Shown here in pieces: positions 28,939 to 36,217 of a stretch of 64,000 nucleotides of DNA (the stretch's first letter is position 1; the number at the start of each line of letters is the position of its first letter). Origin of the DNA: Streptomyces sp. NBC_01498. Lineage in GTDB: Bacteria; Actinomycetota; Actinomycetes; Streptomycetales; Streptomycetaceae. A model generated the notes under the pieces. That model was not told the origin of the DNA. It was given only the letters and a program-made list of their open reading frames with translations, and made no database searches. The position numbers and the translations under genes are program-made. The stretch is taken from assembly GCF_036327775.1 (NCBI RefSeq), contig NZ_CP109598.1:4972001-5036000 (forward strand), written 5' to 3'.

Positions 28939-29511
28939 TCACTCCCAGGCCCGCAGCCCGCCCAACAGCCTTTCCATCAGGGCCGTTTCGACCTGCTCCC
29001 GGGCCTTGCCCGGGGGTACGCGGACATTCGTGGGCACGCGATGCGGCAGCGCCGGCCGACGAGTGGTGAGCTGCGGCGCGCCGAAGAGCGCCAGCTCGGC
29101 CCACACGATCTTCCCTCCGACCGGCGGCCGGACGATGCCCCAGTCGCAGGCGACGCTCTGGACGAGGAGCAGCCCCCGCCCGCCCTCGTCGTCGGGACCG
29201 GGCGCCCGCGCGGCGGCCAGGAAGTCCCCGGCGCCGTCCCACACCTCGACGTACAGCCGGGCCGGGTTGACCCGGAGCTGCACCCCGATGACGTGCTCCG
29301 CCGTGACCTGGACCCACTCCGGCTCGGGCGTTCGCGGCCCGGCCGCCCTGACCGCGTTGGTGACCAGCTCGGAGACGACGAGCAGCGCGTCGTCGGTCAC
29401 CCGTGGCACACCCCACCAGCGCAGCGTCTGGGTGGCGAAGGCGCGGGCGCAACTCACCGCCGTGGGTACGGCGACGAGCGCCAACCGGTCCCAGGCACGC
29501 AGAAGCGGCAC
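28939..29511 (-). CDS. HATPase-domain protein (anti-sigma/RsbW-like ATP-binding regulator)
   Basis: This 190-residue protein has a GHKL ATPase fold: N box ALLVVSELVTNAVRAAG near residue 45, G1 box YVEVWDGAGDF near 90 and G2 GGRGLLLVQSVACDWG near 110. Such single-domain proteins are very numerous in Streptomyces and often sit beside XRE/DUF397 gene pairs (whiJ-like loci), as here. It may act as an anti-sigma-type kinase or a simple ATP-dependent binding partner. The GTG start is the first in frame after the upstream gene. The C-terminal 50 residues are a basic tail without known domain. Confidence 0.85.
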   Translation of the reverse strand: MPLLRAWDRLALVAVPTAVSCARAFATQTLRWWGVPRVTDDALLVVSELVTNAVRAAGPRTPEPEWVQVTAEHVIGVQLRVNPARLYVEVWDGAGDFLAAARAPGPDDEGGRGLLLVQSVACDWGIVRPPVGGKIVWAELALFGAPQLTTRRPALPHRVPTNVRVPPGKAREQVETALMERLLGGLRAWE

Positions 29512-29515
29512 GGCG

Positions 29516-29860
29516 CTACCCCCGCCGGAGTTCGTCGAGCAGGTGCACGGTGACGCCGAGGCTCGTCTCCAGCCGGTCCATCAACACCCGCTGGAGGGTG
29601 TCGCTCTGCCCGAGATGGCCCAGGGACGGCACGCACACGTCCTGGGCACCGGTACGCCGCAGGGTGTCCACCAGGGCGGTGAACCCGTCGAGCCTGCCGT
29701 ACGCCAACTCCCGCTGCACGCGCATCAGTCGAAGCCCCTGGTGCCGCGCGAAGCGCTCCATGTCCCGCTCCAGGCGGGGCGCCGCCTCGTGGTCGGCGTC
29801 GGAGAAGACCCGCAGATAGCCGTAAACGGGCGGGGGCTGTTCGGTGTTCCCGTGGTTCAC
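29516..29860 (-). CDS. short protein resembling a degenerate serine-recombinase N-terminal domain
   Basis: This 114-residue protein begins PPPVYGYLRVFSDADHEAAP, continues DMERFARHQGLRLMRV and has VPSLGHLGQSDTLQRVL. The order and spacing resemble the resolvase N-terminal domain, but the catalytic Ser context (RVS) is altered to RVFS and the DRLGR arginine motif is replaced by GHLGQ. No DNA-binding domain follows. It ends four bases before the HATPase gene, and its start overlaps the upstream paralog by four bases, so the three form one leftward operon. Function is probably regulatory rather than recombination. Confidence 0.6.
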   Translation of the reverse strand: MNHGNTEQPPPVYGYLRVFSDADHEAAPRLERDMERFARHQGLRLMRVQRELAYGRLDGFTALVDTLRRTGAQDVCVPSLGHLGQSDTLQRVLMDRLETSLGVTVHLLDELRRG

Positions 29861-30183
29861 GATGCTTCTCCCGTGGCGGAGGCGTACCAGACCTGCCCGC
29901 GAATGGCGTCCTGCAAGGCCCGCCGGGCGGTGGCGCTGAGCGAGTAATGGGTGTTCAGGTGCTGCCAGCTCGGCACGACGACGTCCCGCGTACGGCTCCG
30001 CCGACAGGCCCCGACGAGCGCCTTCCAGGCGGCCACCCGGGTCCAGCTCTGCTCGGTGAACACCAACGGCGCGTCGAATCCCCGCTGTTGGGCGAAGGCG
30101 GCGATGTCACGGCGTAACCGGTCGACGTCCTGCCCGCTCAGTCCGGGCAACGCCCGGACGTACCCGTAGATCGGTGCATTCAC
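29857..30183 (-). CDS. second short recombinase-N-domain-like protein
   Basis: This 108-residue protein (start GTG at 30183 with GGAG upstream; an in-frame ATG at 30210 is possible) begins APIYGYVRALPGLSGQDVDR, then AAFAQQRGFDAPLVF and VVVPSWQHLNTHYSL. It has the same layout as the following gene and the same likely descent from a resolvase N-terminal domain, but has lost even the RVS-type serine motif. It overlaps the next gene by four bases and heads the leftward operon with the HATPase. Divergently transcribed from the XRE regulator at 30403. Confidence 0.6.
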   Translation of the reverse strand: MNAPIYGYVRALPGLSGQDVDRLRRDIAAFAQQRGFDAPLVFTEQSWTRVAAWKALVGACRRSRTRDVVVPSWQHLNTHYSLSATARRALQDAIRGQVWYASATGEAS

Positions 30184-30290
30184 AGCGGCACACGCTCCTT
30201 CACCCATGCCGACGCTCACGCAAGGTGCTCGTGGCATTCCTTTGGGTTAGCGAGTGAAGCACTGAAAGGGCCGCCAATGCAAGACTACAT

Positions 30291-30334
30291 TTCTTAAGAA
30301 TCGAACGATACTCATCGAATGAATGTCTGACATT
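30291..30334. promoter_or_regulatory. AT-rich divergent control region with two inverted repeats
   Basis: TTCTTAAGAA (30291-30300) is a perfect palindrome and AATGTCTGACATT (30322-30334) a perfect 6+1+6 inverted repeat. Both lie in the unusually AT-rich gap between the leftward operon and the XRE gene. They are candidate operators of that XRE regulator. Confidence 0.5.
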
Positions 30335-30402
30335 GCGTAGTGGGGAGTGCGGTGCTTACGTATCGGGTGTAAGAGTTTTCGGAATCGAAGAGAGGGGTGC
30401 AC

Positions 30403-31287
30403 GTGACCGCGACAACCACGGGCTCGACGGTGCCGCGTCGGCAACTCGGCCGACGCCTGCGCGACTTGCGTAACCAGGCACGGTTCACGGTTCGGGCGGC
30501 GGCCAAGGTGCTGGAGTGGTCGGAACCGAAGATCTGGCGCATCGAGACGGGCCAGACGTCGCTGCGGAGCCACGACGTCGAGACGATGTGCAGGGTGTAC
30601 GGCGCGGACGCGAAGCTGACCGAGGGCCTGATGGGCCTGGCCAAGGAGACGAAGGCGCGGGGGTGGTGGCACTCGTACGGGGATGTGATCCCGGAGAACT
30701 TCGATCTCTACATCGGTCTGGAGGAGGCGGCGTCGCACTTGTCCTGGTACGAGTCGGAACTCGTGCCGGGCCTGCTGCAAACTGACGACTACGCGCGCAC
30801 GCTGATTCGAGAAGACAACCGCGGTGTCAGTGAAGAGGAGATCGAGCGACGGGTTCACGTACGTATCGCTCGGCAGGCGTTGTTGAGCCGGGTAACGGCC
30901 GCCCCAACGGTGGACGTCGCCCTGAACGAGGCGGTCCTTCGCCGTCCCGTCGGTGGTCAGAAAATTATGGAGGACCAGCTTGACCGGCTGGTTCACTTGA
31001 ACAGCTTGCCCAACGTGTCACTACGCGTTGTGCCTTACTCGGCTGGCTTGCACGCTGGCATGATGTCTGGGGCGTTCGTCACGATGAGATTCCCGGTCGG
31101 TGCTGATGGCCGAGAGACTGAGCCACCCACTGTCTATGTAGAGGGCTTTACCGGAGCCCTGTACCTCGACAAACCCAACGAGATCGCGCGCTATGACGGA
31201 GCATTCGAATCAATCTGGGGCTCGGCACATGACGAAGCAGGGAGCACGAGCCTTCTAAAGCAAGCAGCAAGGGAGCTAGGCAAGTGA
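30403..31287 (+). CDS. XRE-family regulator with DUF5753 domain
   Basis: This 294-residue protein has an N-terminal helix-turn-helix (about residues 12-70: LGRRLRDLRNQARFTVRAAA, SEPKIWRIETGQTSLR). A DUF5753 ligand or partner domain follows (SELVPGLLQTDDYARTLI, ARQALLSRV, LRVVPYSAGLHAGM, YVEGFTGALYLD). The second of two close GTG codons was chosen because AGAGGGG is correctly spaced to it. The stop overlaps the first DUF397 gene by four bases. This is the WhiJ-type layout, in which the XRE protein represses developmental genes and the DUF397 protein relieves it. Confidence 0.93.
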   Translation: MTATTTGSTVPRRQLGRRLRDLRNQARFTVRAAAKVLEWSEPKIWRIETGQTSLRSHDVETMCRVYGADAKLTEGLMGLAKETKARGWWHSYGDVIPENFDLYIGLEEAASHLSWYESELVPGLLQTDDYARTLIREDNRGVSEEEIERRVHVRIARQALLSRVTAAPTVDVALNEAVLRRPVGGQKIMEDQLDRLVHLNSLPNVSLRVVPYSAGLHAGMMSGAFVTMRFPVGADGRETEPPTVYVEGFTGALYLDKPNEIARYDGAFESIWGSAHDEAGSTSLLKQAARELGK

Positions 31288-31496
31288 ACAGTGCCGACCT
31301 GACAGGTGCGGTCTGGCGCAAGAGCAGCCGCAGCAACGGCCAGGCTAACTGCGTTGAAGTGGCCTTCCTTGGCGATGGCAGGGTGGCCATGCGGGACAGC
31401 AAGGACCGGGGAGCCGGCCCCGCGCTGGTTTTCACCCGTGGTGAGTGGGCAGCGTTCGAAGGCGGCGTCCAGGACGGCGAGTTCAGCCGCCCGTAA
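31284..31496 (+). CDS. DUF397 protein, copy A1
   Basis: This 70-residue protein shows the DUF397 signature: AVWRKSSRS, CVEVAFL, VAMRDSKD, GPALVFTRGEWAAFEGGV. It is coupled to the XRE gene by a four-base overlap (GTGA), as in whiJ-type pairs. Closest relative in the window is copy A2 at 31814. DUF397 proteins are thought to bind their cognate XRE partner. Confidence 0.92.
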   Translation: MNSADLTGAVWRKSSRSNGQANCVEVAFLGDGRVAMRDSKDRGAGPALVFTRGEWAAFEGGVQDGEFSRP

Positions 31497-31503
31497 GGCT
31501 TGA

Positions 31504-31532
31504 GCGCCCGACCTCCCACCGAGGTCGGGCGC
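31504..31532 (+). terminator. hairpin between DUF397 copies A1 and B1
   Basis: A 12-bp perfect stem GCGCCCGACCTC with loop CCACC follows copy A1. A partly decayed copy of the same hairpin follows A2 (32033-32061, two mismatches). Confidence 0.7.
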
Positions 31533-31561
31533 CGCATCGGTCCGGTGAGGGAGCTGAGATG

Positions 31562-31768
31562 GTGCACAGCGCTGATCTGACGGCTGCGGTGTGGCGTAAG
31601 TCGAGCCGCTCGGCGGACAACCACCAGTGCGTCGAGGTCGCCTTCCTCCCCGACGATCGCGTCGCCCTCCGCGACACCAAACACCTCGGCACCGGCCCCG
31701 CCCTGATCTTCGCTCGCAGTGGCTGGGCTGCGTTCAAGTCCGGCGTGTCGGACGGCAACCTCGGATAG
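31562..31768 (+). CDS. DUF397 protein, copy B1
   Basis: About 68 residues (AVWRKSSRSADNHQCVEVAF, ALRDTKHLGTGPALIFARSG). The GTG was chosen by alignment with copy B2; an ATG three bases earlier is equally possible. It ends before the RP seen at the end of the other copies. It is separated from A1 by a hairpin, so it may be translated from read-through. Confidence 0.88.
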   Translation: MHSADLTAAVWRKSSRSADNHQCVEVAFLPDDRVALRDTKHLGTGPALIFARSGWAAFKSGVSDGNLG

Positions 31769-31813
31769 GCCCACCCCGCCCGTTCATCGAAGGCTACGAC
31801 GGGAGCTTAGGCA

Positions 31814-32026
31814 ATGAAGAGTTCTGATCTGAGGGTTGCTGTGTGGCGTAAGTCCAGCCGCTCCGCGAACAACGGCCAGTGTGTTGAGGTCGCGTTCCTC
31901 GGCGACGGTCGGGTAGCCATGCGGGACAGCAAGGACCTGGGTGCTGGCCCGGCGCTGGTTTTCACTCACGCCGAGTGGGCAGCGTTCGAAGGCGGTGTCC
32001 AGGAGGGCGAGTTCGGCCGCCCGTAA
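31814..32026 (+). CDS. DUF397 protein, copy A2
   Basis: This 70-residue protein is near-identical to copy A1 over CVEVAFLGDGRVAMRDSKD and EWAAFEGGV. It is the first gene of the second copy of the two-gene unit. GGGAG lies upstream of the ATG. Confidence 0.9.
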   Translation: MKSSDLRVAVWRKSSRSANNGQCVEVAFLGDGRVAMRDSKDLGAGPALVFTHAEWAAFEGGVQEGEFGRP

Positions 32027-32032
32027 CACCAA

Positions 32033-32061
32033 GCGCCTTACCTCCCATCGAGGTCGGGCGC
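32033..32061 (+). terminator. decayed hairpin between DUF397 copies A2 and B2
   Basis: GCGCCTTACCTC pairs with GAGGTCGGGCGC across CCATC with two mismatches; it is the duplicated counterpart of the hairpin at 31504. Confidence 0.55.
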
Positions 32062-32106
32062 CGCATTGCGTGCCCGTTTGAGTCGTTGGCGAGGGGAGCT
32101 GAGACG

Positions 32107-32319
32107 GTGAACAGTCGTGACCTGCCCGACGCGGTGTGGCGTAAGTCCAGTCGCTCCGCGAACAACAGCCAGTGCGTCGAGGTCGCCTTCCTCCCCGACG
32201 ACCGCGTCGCCCTCCGCGACACCAAGCACCTCGGTACCGGCCCCGCCCTGCTCGTCTCGCGCGGCGGCTGGACCGCGTTCGAGTCCGCAGCAACAGAAGG
32301 CGGGTTGACGCGCCCGTAG
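32107..32319 (+). CDS. DUF397 protein, copy B2
   Basis: This 70-residue protein is closely similar to copy B1 (CVEVAFLPDDRVALRDTKHL, GTGPALL). GTG start with GGGGAG upstream. Its stop codon abuts the cutA stop codon on the opposite strand with no gap. Confidence 0.9.
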   Translation: MNSRDLPDAVWRKSSRSANNSQCVEVAFLPDDRVALRDTKHLGTGPALLVSRGGWTAFESAATEGGLTRP

Positions 32320-32643
32320 CTACTCAGCTTCGGTGCTGGACGCCACCCACCGGAGACAAGTCTCCGCGCCGGCAACGACGGGAACGGCGGACACCTCGGG
32401 GCTGTCCCACGGGCGGTGTTCCAGGAGGTGCGCTTCGAGGGCCGGGAAGCGGTCGGCGCGGGTCTTCATGAGGAGTTGCCACTCCACGCCCGTACCGAAC
32501 TCGCCGTTGTGCCAGAACACGGATGTCACGGGGCCGATGACCTGTGCCCCGGCGGCCGGCCGCGCACGCACGACCGACTGCGCGAGCTGGACGGCCTGTT
32601 CACGGCTCCCGGTCGCGGTGGACACCTGCACAAACTCAGTCAT
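32320..32643 (-). CDS. cutA: CutA divalent-cation tolerance family protein
   Basis: This 107-residue cytoplasmic protein with the ferredoxin-like CutA1 fold usually forms trimers. The motifs VSTATGSREQAVQLAQSVV at the start, QVIGPVTSVFWHNGEF, WQLLMKTRADRFPALEAHL and EVSAVPVVAG fit the family. The ATG has a weak upstream ribosome site. CutA is linked to copper tolerance in some bacteria, but its biochemical role is uncertain. It lies inside the regulatory island, tail-to-tail with the DUF397 array. Confidence 0.88.
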   Translation of the reverse strand: MTEFVQVSTATGSREQAVQLAQSVVRARPAAGAQVIGPVTSVFWHNGEFGTGVEWQLLMKTRADRFPALEAHLLEHRPWDSPEVSAVPVVAGAETCLRWVASSTEAE

Positions 32644-32783
32644 GCCCGGGAGCCTGTCCCCCCCCGGTACGGGCGACTTATTCGCGCGGGAAGCCCGATT
32701 GCGCGCTATTGCAACTGGACCCCCTTGCGCCCAAGCCGACAGGGCGACAGCATCGACGATGACACACTGACAGAGGGGGTTCC

Positions 32784-32990
32784 GTGAAGCTCACGAAGCT
32801 TGCGAGTAACTGTGAGAGTGGGCCGTGTCCGACTGTATGGGCCACAGGCACGCAGGATGTCATTGTCCAGGGCTTCAAGGTGGACGACCCGGAGGCGTTG
32901 GAAACCATGCGGCTGCCGGGCGATGAAACGGCCGTCCGTATCCCCATCGAGCTTCTGAGGCAGGTTGCGCGTGACCATCCCTCCGGCTGA
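32784..32990 (+). CDS. small hypothetical protein heading a regulatory trio
   Basis: This 68-residue soluble protein (MKLTKLASNCESGPCPTVW, DVIVQGFKV, TAVRIPIELLRQV) has two cysteines near the N-terminus (CESGPC). GGGGG before the GTG serves as ribosome site. The stop lies inside the next gene (20-base overlap), so it is translationally coupled to the DUF6879-like protein and then to an XRE regulator. I recognise it as a recurrent small partner of such trios in Streptomyces but know of no function. Confidence 0.75.
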   Translation: MKLTKLASNCESGPCPTVWATGTQDVIVQGFKVDDPEALETMRLPGDETAVRIPIELLRQVARDHPSG

Positions 32991-33501
32991 TTTCGGCAAG
33001 CTGTTCGCGGAGTTCCGGCGCGAGGCATTCCGGCTGGAAACTCTGAGTGTCTACACGATGCCGGATGAACAGGAAACCTTCTCTGCCTTCAAGGAAGGAA
33101 AGCCTCAGCCGGACAGGCACAAGAATGCGCCATGGGTGGCGACGATTCGCGGGAATGTGGAATCCGGCAAGCGGATGTACCGGGTTCATGTCGTCCGGCG
33201 CCCGCTGACCGAATATCTCCGCTACGAGATGAGCTGGGGGTATGTGAGGAATTCGGAGGCCGGTGAAGAGTTCTTCATCCTGGATGTCACCGAACGGATC
33301 AACCCCCTCGAAGGAATCCCCGACTTCTGGGCATTCGACGAGTCCGCGGTCGTCACCATGAAATACAGCGACAACGGTGAGTTCCTGGGAGCGCGACAAG
33401 AGCCGACTGCCGATGCGGAAAAGTGGTTGGGCATCCGGGATGCCGCGCTTGCCGAGGCGGTTCCGTTCGCCGAGTGGTGGGCGGAGCACGGTAGAGGGTG
33501 A
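32971..33501 (+). CDS. DUF6879-like protein
   Basis: This 176-residue soluble protein begins VTIPPADFGKLFAEFRREAF and contains RLETLSVYTMPDEQETF, a repeated Tyr/Trp-rich segment (YLRYEMSWGYVRNSEAGEEF) and an acidic end (DAEKWLGIRD, FAEWWAEHG). It fits the actinobacterial DUF6879 family, which usually precedes an XRE/DUF5753 regulator, as here. Both ends overlap neighbours: 20 bases with the upstream gene and four with the downstream one. Function unknown; likely modulates the regulator as DUF397 proteins do for theirs. Confidence 0.75.
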   Translation: MTIPPADFGKLFAEFRREAFRLETLSVYTMPDEQETFSAFKEGKPQPDRHKNAPWVATIRGNVESGKRMYRVHVVRRPLTEYLRYEMSWGYVRNSEAGEEFFILDVTERINPLEGIPDFWAFDESAVVTMKYSDNGEFLGARQEPTADAEKWLGIRDAALAEAVPFAEWWAEHGRG

Positions 33502-34310
33502 CCAGCGACATCGGAGCGGTGCTCCGGGAGCTGCGCGAGGCCGGCGGGATGGAGGCCAAGGCGGTTGCCCGGAGCGCTGCCATGTCCGCTTCCAAGCTGA
33601 GTCGTATCGAGACAGGCAAGGCGACGCCGGCCGTGCTGGACGTCGAGCGGATTCTCGCGGCTGTTGGTGTTTCCGATGAGGTGCGGGCCGAACTCTTGGC
33701 GGTGGCCCGGAAAGCAGCGACAGAGGCTGTTGCGTGGCGGCTCTGTCGCCGTACGGGGTTCGCCCGACATCAGGATGCGATCAAGGCGATAGAGGCCGGT
33801 ACGGAAACTCAGAGGATTTTCCAACCGTCCTGCGTTCCTGGCCTGGTGCAGACTCCGGAGTACGTACGGGCAGTCCTTGCTCGGAAGAACCTCACGGAGG
33901 ACATGCTGTCGCGCACCGTGGGGGCGCGGATGGAACGTCAGCGAGTCCTCTTCGAAGCTGAGAAGACCTTCCGCTTTGTTGTCGCGGAATCCGTGCTGCG
34001 CTGGCGTCTGGTCTCTTCGCCCGAGATGGCCATGCAGCTTGATCGGCTCATCGCTGTGTCGCGGCTGGCGAACGTATGGATCGGCGTGGTGCCGTTGTCG
34101 GCCGACATGGGGGAGGTTCCCACGTCCTCATTCGCGGTCTACGACAGGCGATTGGCCATCGTGGAAGTCCCGCACGCTGAGATAACGACTCGTGAGCCGC
34201 GCGATATTGACGTGTACCTGGCCAAATTTGAGCGGTTCGTGGACGTGAGCCTCGCGGGAAACGACATGCGCTCCTTCGTCGCCGGAATCCGGGATGAGTT
34301 TTTGCGGTAA
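33498..34310 (+). CDS. XRE-family regulator with DUF5753 domain (second)
   Basis: This 270-residue protein has an N-terminal helix-turn-helix (VLRELREAGGMEAKAVARSA, SKLSRIETGKATPAVLDVER) and a DUF5753 domain (PSCVPGLVQTPEYVRAVLAR, RMERQRVLFE, IGVVPLSADMGEVPTSSF). GTG start overlaps the previous stop by four bases. It has the same architecture as the regulator at 30403 but is paired with a DUF6879 protein instead of DUF397, so two distinct partner types coexist 2 kb apart. A short peptide gene and a methyltransferase lie downstream. Confidence 0.92.
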   Translation: MTSDIGAVLRELREAGGMEAKAVARSAAMSASKLSRIETGKATPAVLDVERILAAVGVSDEVRAELLAVARKAATEAVAWRLCRRTGFARHQDAIKAIEAGTETQRIFQPSCVPGLVQTPEYVRAVLARKNLTEDMLSRTVGARMERQRVLFEAEKTFRFVVAESVLRWRLVSSPEMAMQLDRLIAVSRLANVWIGVVPLSADMGEVPTSSFAVYDRRLAIVEVPHAEITTREPRDIDVYLAKFERFVDVSLAGNDMRSFVAGIRDEFLR

Positions 34311-34464
34311 CGCCCAATTCGCTGGAATTCTGGGGCTGTTGTTCGTAGCGTGGCGGCGCTGGGACAGGTTGCAGGACGGCAAGGGGGACCGTTTCCCCGA
34401 ACCCGTTCAAGGGATTCACCGACGTGGTGGTCATGGCAACCGCCGACCGATCGAGGAGACAACC

Positions 34465-34602
34465 GTGAGGGCACACAGCGGCGTCCCGTACGACGCGCCG
34501 GACCCCGACGACAGCACGCCCGGCCAGCCCTGGCAGCCCGCGCCGGACTCGCCGAGTCCCGACGGGTCCAGCCCGGAAGGCGACGGGAAGCACCGCAAGT
34601 GA
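34465..34602 (+). CDS. short acidic proline-rich peptide coupled to the methyltransferase
   Basis: This 45-residue peptide (VRAHSGVPYDAPDPDDSTPG, WQPAPDSPSPDGSSP, ending GDGKHRK) is rich in Pro, Asp and Ser with no Cys. GAGGAG lies upstream of the GTG. Its TGA overlaps the GTG of the methyltransferase, giving tight coupling, which suggests a small substrate or partner. It is not recognisable as a known RiPP precursor; it may be a precursor, a translational leader or a spurious frame. Confidence 0.55.
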   Translation: MRAHSGVPYDAPDPDDSTPGQPWQPAPDSPSPDGSSPEGDGKHRK

Positions 34603-35774
34603 CCGACGTACTACGGACGGACCGTCCCGGCCGCGACGAGCTGGGGCGGGTTCTCACGGAATCCGGCGTGCTGTCCCCGGACTGGGCGCCGACCTTCGCC
34701 GCCGTGGACCGGGCGGAGTTCCTCCCGGACCTGATGTGGCCGTACGACATGGCCTCCCGGGCGACCGTCACCGTCGACAGGCGGGACGACCCGGGCGCCT
34801 GGTACGCGGCGGCGGACAGTGATGTCCCCATCGTCACCCAGTGGGACGACGGCGCTCATCCCGGCCCCGGCCCGGGGAAGTTGTCGACCAGTTCCTCGTC
34901 CATGCCCTCCACCGTCTACGCCCTGCTCCAGGACCTGGCGGTGGAGGACGGTATGCGCGTACTGGACGTGGGCACGGGCACCGGCGAGACGGCCGGGGCC
35001 CTGGCCCACCGCCTGGGCGAGGAGAACGTGACCACGATCGACGTGGACGCGGCCGTGTCCGGGGCGGCCCGCGAACGGCTGCGCCGACGCGGCCCGCACC
35101 CGGAGATGGTCGTGGGCGACGGGTTCGACGGTCACCCGGGCAGCGCGCCGTACGACCGGATCGTGGCCAGCGTGGGAGTCCGGCGGATCCCGGATGCCTG
35201 GATCGGGCAGACCCGGGCCGGGGCGATCATTCTCGCCCCGTTCGGCACCCCGTACGGCAACGCCGACGCCATGGTCCGGCTGGAGAGACGGGGGGAGACC
35301 GCCGCCGGGCGCTTCACCCGGCGGGTGGAGTTCATGAAGCTTCGCGCCCAGCGGGGCCCCGAGGTGGTGGCGGACGACTACCTGTCCCGGGGGCCTGTGA
35401 AGGACGCCGACATGTCCCGTACCTCCCTGACGGAGGGGCAGTTCCTGCCCGGACAGTGGTCGGACCTGCCGTTCGTTCTGGGTCTCCGGGTGCCCGCCTG
35501 CCGCCAGGCGGTGGCGGACAAGCGCGAGGGCGCGCGGCCCGTGTGGTTCCACAGCCTGTCGGACCTGTCGTGGGCCTGCGTGATGTTCCAGGACGGGGAG
35601 GCGGAGGCCCGGGTCTGGCAGTCGGGCCCGCGCCGACTGTGGGACGAGGTGTCCGACGCGTACCGCTGGTGGCGGGACCGGGGGTGCCCGGACGTGACCC
35701 GGTTCGGTCTCACGGTCACGCCGCGCGGACACCGGGCGTGGCTGGACGACCCGGAGGAATCCTGGCCGCTCTGA
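34599..35774 (+). CDS. PIMT-like methyltransferase of the ATP-grasp peptide maturation type
   Basis: This 391-residue SAM-dependent O-methyltransferase is related to protein-L-isoaspartate methyltransferase. A PIMT-like core holds the substrate loop (TSSSSMPSTVYALLQDL) and SAM motif I (GMRVLDVGTGTGETAGALAH), followed by EMVVGDGFDG, PYDRIVASVG and an extra C-terminal domain of about 170 residues (MKLRAQRGPEVV, FGLTVTPRGHRAWLD). The long form with this C-terminal extension fits the methyltransferase of Streptomyces ATP-grasp (graspetide-like) clusters. It is coupled to a 45-residue ORF. No ATP-grasp ligase is present nearby, so it is either orphan or works with distant genes. Confidence 0.75.
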   Translation: MTDVLRTDRPGRDELGRVLTESGVLSPDWAPTFAAVDRAEFLPDLMWPYDMASRATVTVDRRDDPGAWYAAADSDVPIVTQWDDGAHPGPGPGKLSTSSSSMPSTVYALLQDLAVEDGMRVLDVGTGTGETAGALAHRLGEENVTTIDVDAAVSGAARERLRRRGPHPEMVVGDGFDGHPGSAPYDRIVASVGVRRIPDAWIGQTRAGAIILAPFGTPYGNADAMVRLERRGETAAGRFTRRVEFMKLRAQRGPEVVADDYLSRGPVKDADMSRTSLTEGQFLPGQWSDLPFVLGLRVPACRQAVADKREGARPVWFHSLSDLSWACVMFQDGEAEARVWQSGPRRLWDEVSDAYRWWRDRGCPDVTRFGLTVTPRGHRAWLDDPEESWPL

Positions 35775-36217
35775 CCGTTCGGGACTGCCCGTACGCCCGT
35801 CACGCTCCCTGCCACGAGGCGACACGGAGCCGGCTCCACGATGCCGGGCCGGGCACAGCGTCGGGCGTCGGGCCGACGCCGTTGATGTCGCCGCAGGAGT
35901 GGGTGGTGGTGGGCGGGGCGACCGGCGCCGACCGTACGGAGCCCCCACCGCGCGTTGGCGGAATCCCACAGTCCGCCGGCCGCCTTCGGGAACACCCCAC
36001 GACCCCCACCTCCCCGGATTCCGTGACGCGTGTCACGTCCACCGGCCGCATGGAGCGCCCCCGTTGTTGGGTTTCCACCATCAGCCGGGTCGTCCTGTTG
36101 TGTCCGGTGGCCCATGTCCGGGGGTGCGCGGGTGGGCTACCGTCAGCCCGTTCCCCACGTGTCCGCCGGCGGGCACCTCCGCCCGGACGCCTTCTCCCTC
36201 ACCCTCGCGGAGCCCCG

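Larger units (their letters stand above)
31284..32319 (+). repeat. tandem duplication of a two-gene DUF397 unit
   Basis: The A-hairpin-B unit is present twice, offset by 530 bases (A copies) and 545 bases (B copies), including the hairpin and the AGCTGAGA start region. A resembles A and B resembles B more than A resembles B, so an older gene duplication preceded a recent segmental one. Confidence 0.85.

Noticed and set aside
29516..30183. Possible mobile element because of recombinase-like proteins
   Set aside because: Catalytic motifs and DNA-binding domains are missing, and no attachment repeats or transposase are nearby.
30247..30996. 250-residue open frame on the minus strand
   Set aside because: It lies antisense to the XRE regulator, has no ribosome site and no family motif; the plus-strand gene has clear HTH and DUF5753 motifs.
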